A DNA stretch of 64,000 bases from Ilyonectria destructans (lineage: Eukaryota; Ascomycota; Sordariomycetes; Hypocreales; Nectriaceae). Positions within the stretch are counted from its first letter, which is position 1, and each line of letters opens with the position of its first letter. Shown in pieces: positions 52,778 through 63,257 of the stretch. Where the stretch lies: assembly GCA_020740775.1 (NCBI GenBank), contig JAHEWK010000040.1, positions 186,001-250,000 on the forward strand, given 5' to 3'. The position numbers and the translations under genes are program-made. Under the pieces are notes generated by a model. It was not told the DNA's origin, made no database searches, and saw only the letters and a program-made list of their open reading frames with translations.

Positions 52778-54133
52778 ATGCCTCCTCTTCCCCGCGAACC
52801 TAGCCTCCCTGGGCCGGTGCGAGAAAACCGCAAGTTTTTCTTCTTTCTTCTTCATTTTGAGACGATTTTCCCTTACCCTGGACTCTCTGTGTCCTGGCCT
52901 TTCCCGACCGTCTCGAGCATGTTGACTCTTGTCGCCTTGACCCCAGAGGGGATAAGTCAAACACTGCTTTGAGCCAAACATCCTTCTACACTCGAGGACA
53001 CTCTCCGATTGGGTCAGCGTTTTGAACTAATATTTATATCTGGTCATTTCAGTTCTTGAACAATTCGATAGAAGACTGCCGGACCTCGAGCGTAAACTCT
53101 CCGAGGTTATGGAGACTCAATGGAGATTCGACATTGATCCGCAGTCGATATATCCTTACACCAGTCGGTACTCGAGGGAAATTCTTGGCGGTGACTTGTA
53201 CAGGTAAGTTCTAATCTCTGCAGGGACTTGTTTATATCTAGGCGTCCGCCTTGGCTGACAAGAAGAATTGTCACTGTTAGAATTTGCGAGCGGTGCGTTG
53301 ACGATCTCGATTCCTTTAAAACGAAGTTTACCCTCCGGGCTATCCAAGACATCAATACCCTGTGTCCCGCCCGCGCTATTACGATCCGGTATGACGAGCG
53401 CCGGCCCGAAGATGATGACCGCCCTATCATCGGTTGTAATGTATCGGAGGACGGGATGTTGCGTGTACGCTTCGGCGAAGATAACTTTGGCCACGACACA
53501 TGCCCACTAGAGGAGGAGAAGCTTCTGCTGGGCCTCGACGTTTCCTCGCGGACGAAAGGGTGGAATGTTCCTTTCCGTGCTCTCGCGTGGGTCCGTCGCG
53601 ACTTTGACGACGAGATTCCCGAGCTGCGCGACATGTATCGCAAGGTTATGCGGAAACACACGGTCGATTTCAGACCCGATTTTGGTGCCGTGCAGAAGTC
53701 CCTTGGGCCATTTTTTTCTTCCAAGGGGACGGGCACCTGGTGGGAGGCTGAGATGGGCAAGAAGGTGTTGCTCTGGATGAAGGGGATTGCGTTCGGGCTC
53801 GGCAGTCAAGGGTTCCAGGACGACGAGATGCTAAGAGAGGCGTATCACGAGGCGGTACACACGGGAGTTGTTGGGTTTCGCATTGTAGAGAAGTTGGTGG
53901 GCAATGGAGACGACGAGATGGAGTTTGTGATTGAGGGTGGGGTGCTTTACTTGCAGGTGAGTTCCGGTTTCTTGCCCCTATTCAGCTAAGCTCGATGAGC
54001 TACACTGTCTCAATGGCCGAGGCTGTTTGGACTTGGGCGCATGTGGCTGATGTGATTACAGTGCACGGCAGACGCTTATGACATGGGCCCGTCGACGTAT
54101 GGTGCTATGAAGAAGCTGGCTGATCTCCTGTAG
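52778..54133 (+). CDS. Uncharacterised fungal protein, multi-exon
   Basis: The main coding exons are about 53053-53202, 53243-53955 and 54062-54133, with a likely 5' exon from ATG 52778 whose junction is uncertain because the simple GT-AG choice leaves a phase mismatch. The protein includes a helical N-terminal part (LEQFDRRLPDLERKLSEVMETQWRF), YPYTSRYSREILGGDLYRR, ICERCVDDLDSF, EDGMLRVRFGEDNF and a C-terminal helical part with GFRIVEKLVG and YGAMKKLADLL. The 40-nt intron near 53203-53242 is unusually short. No domain is recognised, and no stops interrupt it. Confidence 0.6.
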
Positions 54134-54502
54134 CTGTTGATCCAGTTTGCAGGGTTTTTAAACTGAGGCTGGATTCGGCTTAACTTGCTGTTATTAGTGG
54201 TATTATAAGCAGTTAAAGCGTCACTAGCTGGGGCAAAAAACGTAACGCGGCCTCGCTTAAGTACACAGCGTGCCACTATTCGAGCTAGTATAGCCAATTT
54301 AACAATAGGCAGCCAACCCCGCCTGCAAGGCACATTACAGGCTGCACAGCCACCTAGGTAATCACCTCTGCTTCGGAACTTGAATGTCGATAAAGAGGCC
54401 GCCCCAGGCAGCTGCAGAATATTATTTACATCTTGATCGCCTACCGCGTATGTGAAGAGTTCCAGCCTAGTCACTACGTGAAGTGACCTCAAATCCCAGA
54501 GA
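54134..54502. other. Intergenic
   Basis: This is the upstream region of the CorA-like gene. I see no other feature. Confidence 0.5.
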
Positions 54503-55903
54503 ATGGAAGACTTACATCACCACCTCGGCAGGCGCAGCCTCTGGGAGAAGTATGACGCACCCAAATCCCCCACCTTGGACGTCACTGAGATATGGGGCTA
54601 TGATGGCTCCGACTCGGCAGCCTGCGATCACAGGACCATCTCCTCCGCCGAAGTTGCCAGTTGGCTAGACGAGCCAGCAGAGAAGTTGCTCTACCCTAGA
54701 TCGCACACACGGCTCGCCCGGTTCGTCTGGGTAGGAGAGAACCCAAAGACGTCGCGCCAGGCACCGTCAGCAGGAGTACTAGCTCAGATCCTCGAGTCTT
54801 GGGGCCTTGAGCAAGCGTCTGATTACTCGCGGAGCAGCTTTGCCGGGGTCGCCGCCCTGCCGTCTCGTGGCGACACAAGGATATTCACCGTCACGTACCA
54901 TCCAAAGATAGCGGTGGCATGGTCGAGCTCTACCATAGGCGGCGCAACCCATACACAAGCCGTCGCCTTCACAGGGCCCGAACAAAGAACAGAGATTCTC
55001 AACATCCTCGCCTCCCGATGGCGTCCCGACGTGGTGAGCCACCCCGTGTTCCCCGCCTTCCTCTGCAGCCTGGCTCTGAGCGGCGAGTTTGACGACACGG
55101 TTGAGGGCATCAAGGCGGACGTGCGCGAGGTCGAGGTCCGCACCGGCCACCACCGCTTCTCGCACCGACAGGAAAGGCCGGCCGCGGGAGAATTGGGAAA
55201 CCTCTCAGCCAGGATGAGCGGGTGCGCCGCGAAGCTCGCCAATGGATCGCGTAAGCTGAAGGTGGTTGCTGCCCTCAACGACTTCATCATCCGGCACACC
55301 GGGGGCCAGACCCCTTCGGAAAGGAACCAAGACGACAAACCACAGAACATGGAGGGCCTAGAACTAGAAAAGAGGGATTCCATCTACACCCGCTGGTCAT
55401 CCCCTCTCAAGCCGACAGCAGCTCTTCAAGACAAGCCTAACATCACAGCCGCTACCCTCCTCTCCCACCATGTCGACGTCCTCCAGCAGCGGCTAGCCAT
55501 GCAGTCCGTAGACAACGAGTACGTGCGGCAGCGGGTGCAGGTCCAGATCGCAGCACTCTTCCACCTGATCGCCCAGCAGGACAACGCCATCGCCTTCGAC
55601 ACGGCGCGCGCCACGCGGGAGCTCGCCGCCTCTAGCAAGGAGGACTCGTCGTCGATGAAGATGCTCTCCATCGTCGCCATGTTTTTCCTCCCGGGGAGCT
55701 TCGTCGCCGCCTTATTCTCCACCCCGCTGTTCGACTGGGACGGCGCCCCCATGGACTCGTCGTCTATTGGCATTGGTACGAGGCCGCAGTTTGCCCTGTT
55801 CTGGGCCGTCACGGTGTCAGTCACGGCGCTGACCTTTGCCGTGTACCTGGTTGCGGCGGTCTTGCGGAAGAGAAGGGCGAAAAGGCAGGATATTTCTGTT
55901 TAA
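54503..55903 (+). CDS. CorA-like membrane protein without a GMN motif
   Basis: A single exon of 466 residues starts at ATG 54503. The long N-terminal soluble part is followed by a long helix (LQQRLAMQSVDNEYVRQRVQVQ ... FHLIAQQDNAIAFDTARATRELA) and two C-terminal transmembrane helices (MLSIVAMFFLPGSFVAALFS and FALFWAVTVSVTALTFAVYL) separated by a short acidic loop, ending in a basic tail. This matches fungal CorA-like divalent-cation transporter relatives, but the signature GMN at the end of the first membrane helix is absent. Transport is therefore uncertain. No lesions are seen. Confidence 0.75.
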   Translation: MEDLHHHLGRRSLWEKYDAPKSPTLDVTEIWGYDGSDSAACDHRTISSAEVASWLDEPAEKLLYPRSHTRLARFVWVGENPKTSRQAPSAGVLAQILESWGLEQASDYSRSSFAGVAALPSRGDTRIFTVTYHPKIAVAWSSSTIGGATHTQAVAFTGPEQRTEILNILASRWRPDVVSHPVFPAFLCSLALSGEFDDTVEGIKADVREVEVRTGHHRFSHRQERPAAGELGNLSARMSGCAAKLANGSRKLKVVAALNDFIIRHTGGQTPSERNQDDKPQNMEGLELEKRDSIYTRWSSPLKPTAALQDKPNITAATLLSHHVDVLQQRLAMQSVDNEYVRQRVQVQIAALFHLIAQQDNAIAFDTARATRELAASSKEDSSSMKMLSIVAMFFLPGSFVAALFSTPLFDWDGAPMDSSSIGIGTRPQFALFWAVTVSVTALTFAVYLVAAVLRKRRAKRQDISV

Positions 55904-56523
55904 GAGTCAGATTGCCGTGGGCAAGTCACTTCCGTATGACCTTGCCGTTTCTCGGGCGGGTTCTGAAAGCCGGCACGGAGGTTCGGCTCGGAGTGGGGCA
56001 ATACCGGCCGGTGTCGATTGAGATGGGACCTTGGATCCGCGGCCTCGAGATAAGGGCGACTGCGGTGAGCAAGACAACATTAGAGTCGGCCAGGTAACGG
56101 GGGAGCCGGTGGACTGTAGCAGCAGCTGTAACCTCGCATGGGACCTACCGCGTCCGCGTACTATTACGTTGCTGGGCTCATCATTGCCATCGCGCATAGA
56201 CAGTTTATGCCACTCAATTACCGATGAACCTAATTCTCTCTGAAACTCTGAAACTCCGCGGAGATAGACTCTAATCCGCGGCCTTGTTCATTTCCAGCGA
56301 GTCATTTGGAAACTTATTGAATTGCCGAGGCCCCACACATGAACTTACATCAAGGCTTCTTGACCCTCGCCCTCGCCCTCGGTCGTCACGGATATAGCTA
56401 AACTCCAGACTTGGAACCCGAGCAACAGATTGGATAAAGTAGCCTGTATAGCGACGCATGGTCAAGCTCATCTTAGCTCCATCTACCCTCGTTCCCCTAG
56501 ATCACCATCTCCAACGCAGCTTC
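55904..56523. other. Intergenic
   Basis: I see no convincing gene between the CorA-like gene and the SDR pseudogene. Confidence 0.5.
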
Positions 56524-57321
56524 ATGGCTTCCGGCAAGACTCTCGCACTCGTCACTGGGGCAAACCAAGGAATTGGCTTTGCCGTCTCCAAGAGGCTTGC
56601 ATCAGAACATGGATACCGCGTTATCATGACCGGAAGACGCGAGGACGACATCAAGGCCAAGGCCAAAACCCTGCAGGACTTGGGTTTACACGTCGAAGCT
56701 CACGTCATGGAAATCACCTCTGATGAGTCTATCGATGCCGTTGTCCGGGAAGTCGAGGGGTACAGTCAACCCCTGTATATAAACGACGGTCCATGGTAGC
56801 TCATGTGTGCAATCTGATTAGCAAGTTTGGACACCTCGATGTTCCCGTCAACAACGCAGGAATCTCCAGAGCCGTGCCCTCGTCGAAATCCGTTCGCGCC
56901 GAGTACGAAGCATTATTCGCGACCAACGTTGTAGGCTCCTTGTCAGTTACGGAAAAGTTTCTGCCGCTCCTATCCAAATCCCAAGCCACAAAGAGGGTTG
57001 TCTTCGTCTCTTCCGGAGCAGGCTGCCTCACCCAGTGGTCAAACTCCGGGCAGCCCTACCAGGGCTTTCAAGGCGCCGGCTAACGCTGTTAGTAAGACAG
57101 CTGTCAACGCGCTCTGCGTTCAGTACGCAGTCGCTTATGAAGATGATGAGAGCTGGAAGTTCAATTGCTGTTGTCCTGGGTACTGCGCTACGAACCTGAA
57201 TGGCTACAGGGGAGTAAACCCGCCCGAGACTGGAGCTGAGATAATTTGCTATCTCGCTACGCTGGGAGAGGATGGACCGACGGGGACATCTGTCAATACC
57301 CAAGGGCCAATTGCATGGTAG
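56524..57321 (+). pseudogene. Short-chain dehydrogenase (SDR), frameshifted and lacking the active Tyr
   Basis: The N-terminus is a normal classical SDR: ALVTGANQGIGFAVSKRLA, then after an intron (about 56759-56821) FGHLDVPVNNAGISRA, NVVGSLSVTEKFLPLL and RVVFVSSGAG. A one-base frame change near 57050 follows. In the new frame the catalytic Y-x-x-x-K reads NAVSK, so the tyrosine is replaced by Asn, and the remainder (PGYCATNLNG, GPTGTSVN) ends normally at 57321. The family reduces carbonyls with NADPH. With a frameshift and the missing tyrosine this copy is almost certainly dead. Confidence 0.72.
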
Positions 57322-58261
57322 AGAAGGGTACTGTGCATGGATTTCTTTTTTGTCCGCCTAAGATCGGAGGGTTGACATTTCAGGTCGTCTTAGAGAGGCA
57401 AAGGTTCGATATGCATGTATCAAGGGCCCCGAGTTGTTTACATATACGAGGTTCGAAAGGCTCGAATGTTGGTTTGATAGTAACGAGCTACGACAAAAAA
57501 CAAGACTTTGCAAATCCCAACACTGATGGTAGTATTATGTCTTGGCCGTCTTCAGCTTCGGGAGTACGAAGGTTTGGGGTTTCAGTAAATAGGGGACTAC
57601 TCTAAGGACGTCGTTTTTCAAGCCATTGATCTGAGGAGGATGAAACATAGCTGGAATATAAAGTCCAAAGGTGGGATTCTTCCTACAATCGGCAGCCGTG
57701 GAGGAGGTGTGGACAAGTGATGAGCTGCGCGAGTATGGCAGGCTGGGATGTTGTAGTAAGCAAGATGACGCGAGAACAGGTCGTTCAATTGCATAACAAG
57801 GCTCTAAGACTCACATTCTCCAGCTACTCTGTGATGAAGTCTACCGTGTCATCAAACTTCTGATGCCTCCCTACCCTAGACAGCCGCTTGGGTGACATAC
57901 AACTCGCGACTGATCTGGACGAGCATGTATGTATCCGAGCCTTTGTTCCAGCAACTCGTTCGTCTTGACGGAGCAGACAGCTTCTCAGTTCGTAGGTCTC
58001 CGAGTCTCGTACTTTTTTATCCCGCTAACTTGACACCGCCTGCGTCAGATCCTAATGCTGAACGGGTTCGGGCTGCACTAACCTTCAGCCACCGGCCCTG
58101 ATTGAGTCAAGAGCATAATACGAGCCCGGGAATACGAGCAAAGAAACAAAATATAGGGTCGAGATGGGGTAGTGGCATGATTGCGTTTTTCATCAAAGGA
58201 TGCCGGGGTTTCTTTCTTGCTGACTTAATAAGAGCCGGTAAAAGATTTGGTAAGGAATAAA
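57322..58261. other. Spacer without recognised genes
   Basis: Only short unsupported frames are present in this stretch. Confidence 0.5.
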
Positions 58262-58478
58262 TGTTGGATAGCTCGTATGACTACTTGATGACTTCGAACA
58301 TGTGTGTGTATTCTGTATCTGTTGACTGCAGCTCCCGCCTCTGAAGGTCATGGAGGTCTAGCTCTTCCCTGCTTCATAATACGGGCCAGACGGCCGAGGG
58401 CTCGGCGAGCCTCCGCTGAGTCGGGCCCGAAGGGCCCCTATTTCTCACGTGACTTCTCGGAGCCTTAGTGTTCTAACA
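58262..58478 (-). repeat. LTR-like direct repeat, left copy
   Basis: The 217-bp sequence runs from TGTTGGA to TCTAACA and matches 61476-61699 in the same orientation (shared GAACATGTGTGTGTATT, AATACGGGCCAG, GGCTCGGCGAGCC). Its inverted ends and length fit a copia-type LTR read on the minus strand. The flanks do not show a target duplication. Confidence 0.65.
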
Positions 58479-58815
58479 CAGGAGACCGGTCCCTACGGGC
58501 CTGCCAAGGCCTTTCGGAACGAAGCTTACGGCATGGCTTGGAGGGCATTGGGGGTTAAGTAATCCGAGCGGTAGAGAAGACTAGGGTGTTTCAGGTCCTG
58601 CCCTGCCGTCTCGCAATTCAGTGTCTTTTCTAACCTTTCACGCAGATTGAATTCAGTATTCAATCATTGTGAAGACTTATGACGATTCCGTGGCACGTAT
58701 AGTGAAGCGGGTCAGGTTGGACTGTGGATCAGGACAGGGGGGCTACGGGCCGGGAAGTTCAAAAACGGAAGTTAGTCGCAGTAGGCGACGCAGCAGAGAC
58801 AAGGCTCGAAACCAC

Positions 58816-58955
58816 TACATCCACTCCACTTTTGGACCAAGTAGAGTGGATGTACGATTTATTAGGCAATTACATAGTGGATGTAACACATATTCGACCG
58901 GAGTGGAATGGATGTACACGTGGATTTATAAGTGGATTTTTGTAAGTGGATTTTT
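58816..58955. repeat. hAT subterminal motif cluster (AGTGGATGTA)
   Basis: Copies of AGTGGATGTA or its complement occur at 58816-58825, 58845-58854 and 58876-58885, with TGGATGTA at 58909-58916 and AGTGGATTT variants after it. Clustered short motifs in both orientations next to the transposase gene are typical transposase-binding subterminal repeats of hAT elements. Confidence 0.6.
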
Positions 58956-58981
58956 GAGGCTATTCACAACCTCGTCGACGC

Positions 58982-61475
58982 CTATTCAGCCTCACTTTCA
59001 GAGGTTGACACTAACTCTTCAGCCTCTTGCTGCTGTGATGAATCGTCAACCTCGCTGGCGCTGTCCTCGCCCTCGAATAGCCATTTTGACTCAGCAAGAG
59101 CCAGCTCGTCGTCGCTTAGAGTCCCACAGCCGGCATCCAGCTTACTTTCGAGGTGTGACTTAAGCAATGGATCCAGGTCCTTGATAAGGCCAGCACGGTA
59201 CCATGAGCGTAAGACCTGACAAATGGCGATAATCTCAGCATCTAGGTTCGTACGCAACCCCGAGACCATCTTGCCAGCAGCTGAAAATAACCTCTCACAC
59301 TCGGCTGACATCGGCTGGATCGTCAGGAAGTCCAAGGCCATCCTGGATAACCGAGGATATCTGCCTTGCTTAGTGATCCAGTAACCAATTGGATCACGAA
59401 CGTTGCCGTCGCTGGCGTCACGATCCGTCTGCCACGCTTGGTACTCGTCACCCACAATAGCTGCTGCGTAGGCTGGTATTGAGCTTGGCAGACGACTGTT
59501 CTTCTCGAAGGGATTGAAAAACCGAGGTCTTTTTGCTGGTGGCTCGTCGTCGCCTCTGCTGCTGCTGGTTCTAACCTCGAGATGAGCGTAATCGGACAGC
59601 CAGACGTCGGCAACCATCTCTTTTGCCTTTTCAACCCAGCTAGGCTTATGAGCCCACGTTTCATCAAACCAGTCCCAACGATAAGCTGGATGGAGCGCCA
59701 TAGCCGTATAGTAGATGGGCGTCTCGTCCAGCCGCCGATAATATTCATCCAGCTTATCCCAAGCAAGGTTGATTCCGATGCGGAAGTGCTCTGGATCAGG
59801 AAAATCAGCAGCAAGCTGCTTATATTCTTCCAGTGTGTTAAGTAGCAACTCATAGCCAAGCACCACGTCCCAGATATTGCCATAGGAGCCAGTCCAGCCT
59901 TGCTTACGCCTGCGGATGTGTCCATCACCCTCAAGTGTCTTTACCACGGTCTCAAAAACAGTCAGAATAGCCTCCAAATGGTAAAGAACCTCCCAGTCTT
60001 TGTCCGTTAGCTGATTCTCGTCTCGGAGGATGCGTGGTTTTTTCGCCAACTTGGCTTGTGTCACTTGGCCAGTCTTTTTAGACCGATTTTCGTCCTCCCA
60101 TTGCGCCTTATACTTGATCAGTAGGAGTTCGATAGAGGTTTTCAACCGTAGAGCCCTGCGGATCATGTAGAGTTGTGACAGCCAACGCGTGTCGTTGTCG
60201 ATAATTAGCTTGAGTGGTTTCTTCGATCGGAGTTTAAGAGTGGTGGCGCGATTAATTTCGTCCTGTTAGATATACCGAGTTAATATGAGACGAATAGGAT
60301 TTAGTTAAACCGCTTACCCTCTGGACCTCCTTGAACAAGTAAATCAGCCGGTGGCTAATACGCACATCAACTACGATATTGTGTAACTTGCCAACTGGTC
60401 CTTTTTTGCGCCATTGAGCGTATTCAGTATCAGATAACGCTTCTGCGCCTGACAATTGCTTCTCGAACGCGTCGGCGTTTTTGCCAAATAAGAGCGCCTT
60501 GGCTGACAAGTTAATTGTGTGGCCAATACAGCGTCCTCGGCGCAGTCGGCCATCGAACCCAAGTTCAGCACCAATGACCTCCATGGCAGTATCGTTGTTT
60601 TCTGCATTGTCGAGCGTGAAATAGCCAACCTTCTCTGGACCCACGCCAAGAGTGTGTAGGACGTCGAGAACCTCCCCACCGATCGTTGAGCCGAAGTGAC
60701 GATGAGCCTCTGGAACTCCAATCATGATTTTGCATGGCCGATTCTTCTCGTCTCTGAAAAAACAAGCAATACCGTAGAGGGCAAGCTTATTTCGAGACGT
60801 CCAGCCATCAAATGAAATATGAAGCGCTCCAGGGGAGTTCCTCAGCACCTCGATAACCGTCTGCTTGTGGCGGTTATACTCTTGAATGATCTTATATCGG
60901 ACAGCCGTGGCAGTCAAGTTGGCGTGTTGGATGGAAACGGAGGGACTCAAATAGTCGAAGATTTCTCGGAGGATGGGGTTCTCGGCGAAGGAAAATGACT
61001 GGTTGCTACTGACGATTAACTCGACTAGCATACGCTGAAAATGTTGCTTATCAAAGCGTGAGATGAAGCTATTCGCGATATTCTGTTCCGTAGGCTTGTT
61101 GACGTCCAGTTTCAAAACAGAGGCAATAGTCGGCTGGTTCGATTTCAGTCCGCCTTCGGATTTGAGCTGTGCTGTGCTCTTTTTCTCTCCCTCTGGTGCT
61201 GGTGTTTTGTGCTCACGCCATAGATGATTTGCCGCGTTCTGGAGACCTGAAGAGGTAAAACTCGCGATAATGGGACGATTTCCGAGGATACAGTCCTTGC
61301 AAGCCCATTTGCGTAAGCCATGACGTTGAATATCATAGCCAAAGTCCCACAGCCAAGAGCTAGTATCACGAGCGCGTTCTGACCAATTCCAGCCTCTGAA
61401 ATGGCGAAAAAGACGGTCTTCGAGCTGCTGCTGTTGGCCTGGTTGGCCTGGCTGGTTTTTTTTTTTGGCAAAAAC
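58982..61475 (-). CDS. hAT transposase, near complete
   Basis: The gene is on the minus strand with one intron (60263-60317). The N-terminal part has a BED-like zinc finger (WACKDC ... NHLWREH). The RNase H-like core has the first Asp in HISFDGWTSRN, the second in YFTLDNAENND and the glutamate in the C-terminal dimerisation block (LDFLTIQPMSAECERLFSAAG). RCIGHTINLSAKAL and NDTRWLSQLYM are also conserved. The body frame is open to the edge of the LTR-like repeat at 61476 without a clear ATG, and an 11-base A run near the start could shift frames. The core looks intact, so the gene may be active or recently so. Confidence 0.8.
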
Positions 61476-61699
61476 TGTCGAATTGCTGATATGACCAAAT
61501 GATGACCTTGAACATGTGTGTGTATTGTGTATCTGTTCACTGTAGCCCCCCCCCCCCCCCCCCCTTTTTATCAGGGAGGTCTTGCTTTCCTTTTCTTCCT
61601 AATACGGGCCAGCCGGCCGAAGGCTCGGCGAGCCCCTTCCGAATCGCCTGACAATCTCCTGTTTCTCATGTGACTCCCTGGAGCCCTGGTGTTCCAACA
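61476..61699 (-). repeat. LTR-like direct repeat, right copy, with poly-C tract
   Basis: The sequence runs from TGTCGAA to TTCCAACA and is the partner of 58262-58478. It differs by a run of about 20 C bases (61544-61564) and scattered substitutions. It directly precedes the transposase frame on the minus strand. Confidence 0.65.
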
Positions 61700-61909
61700 T
61701 GCCACCAATTCAACAGGACTAAGGCTGAGGATGAGCGAATTGAAGCCCAGGTCACTGAAGAGATGGGAGGCAATCCTTTGGCGAATAGAAGAAGGGGCGT
61801 CAAAGACATTTGGAGGAGAATAGAAACAGACAGTAGGGAACAAGAAGCTTTGCACTTAGCTAGCTGTAGTACAGAAGACTGCATCATTGTTAGAAGTCAC
61901 GGGTGTTAA
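61700..61909 (+). pseudogene. Second fragment of the dispersed charged ORF family
   Basis: After the LTR-like repeat the plus strand reads TKAEDERIEAQVTEEMGGNP, then NRRRGVKDIWRRIETDSREQEAL. This aligns residue by residue with the C-terminal part of the ORF at 33572-34036 (SKAEEDRAEARVAAEMEGNP, NRRGMREIWE). Only the C-terminal third is present; the 5' part ends at the LTR. The family is not recognised. Confidence 0.55.
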
Positions 61910-63257
61910 ACGATCAATTGGGTGGCAAAGCCCTTGAACATTCTACGGCTATCATATCTGTATATAATTTGGGTGGCTCTTATATGAATTAAGCAACTTG
62001 AACCTTCACATCTCAACAATCATAGGCGAAAGGTAGCTGTCAGCTCCGTTGAATGTGTAAGTCGGTGAACTTTGTTTTACCCCGGGAGACAGTGCCGATA
62101 GGCCATTTTGTATTACCAATTCTGCAAATAGCACTGTGCTTAGTCATTTTCGCGGTACCCGTGAAATTTTAAATTCGCGGGTACCGCGAGCCTATGGGCT
62201 CCCAGATTGACCCAAAAAACCCCTCACCGGAAACAGGGGGCCGGGGGATCCCAGATCAGACACACATCAATACCATCCATCATCTTTGGTCTCCACAGTT
62301 GGCCCTTCTTGAAGGCCCTGATCATCCTAGCCGTATTGGATCCATCAAGAGATTATGAATGTTAGTTTTTTAGGAGGCTTTTCTATCAAATCTGTTGTAG
62401 GTTTCAAGTTACTATTTCGCATCGCTTCATCTTGTCAGACGAACAGGTCGGAAAGGTCGGATAGGACTGTGATTTAGGTTTCCGGATGCGTACGTAGGTT
62501 CAAGCCGCACCCCGGTTCCATACGGGATATCCGCTCCCCGCCGGAGTCAACGGACTAGACCTCCGGCTCCCGCCGGAATCAGCGGCCGAGGGGCCCCGAA
62601 GATCAGACCGATCTCTAGGGATAAAATAGCTAGCCATCATCCAACTAGGTAGAGGAAGGATAAGAGATTCCATCGTCACAAAAGCTGTTCCCACAAATCC
62701 ATGACTGTCTGATACATCTGAGACATCTGAAAATGGTCCGGAAGTCAGCATTATGCGGTCGGCGGAACTTCGTGCCGGTCCGGCTAAGGAGATTTTCAAG
62801 TTCAAAGAAGAATCTCATTAGGGGGGAGTTGACAGCAGAAGATGCTAGTGGTAATAGATCTGGCATGCAATGCAGCAGATAAGTCTCCAAGCTTATAACT
62901 ATCACGCTGAGCATGCTAAAAGGATCAAAGATCAGGTAAATCGATAATGAGCAGCAGCAGTGCGTTGATCGATTGTTGTCTAAGGTGCAGGGTACTCCAT
63001 CCTGCAGATTTACTTGATGCACACAGCTAGGTGACTAATGTAGTCGTTTTCTGAGGTCATGGAGAACATGACTACCCTGCGACCCCCCCCTTTTTTTTTC
63101 TTCAACTTTCTTAGCCGTCAAAGAACAGACAAAGTCGCTGATCTGGCCATTCCAACGTCACTGGCTGCACTCTAATACAAGAAGCTTTCCGACCATTCTA
63201 GATCCCCAACCGCAAGCTCGATCATCCAAGCTCCCCGAAAGCCATACTACACCACCC
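61910..63257. other. Spacer with a perfect 12-bp hairpin
   Basis: No gene is supported. TCGCGGTACCCG at 62150-62161 pairs perfectly with CGGGTACCGCGA at 62178-62189 around a 16-nt AT-rich loop. C- and T-runs lie at 63084-63100, upstream of the Sac1-like gene. Confidence 0.5.

Noticed and set aside
58669..59163. Plus-strand frame before the hAT gene
   Set aside because: It consists of subterminal repeats and then the antisense of the transposase tail.
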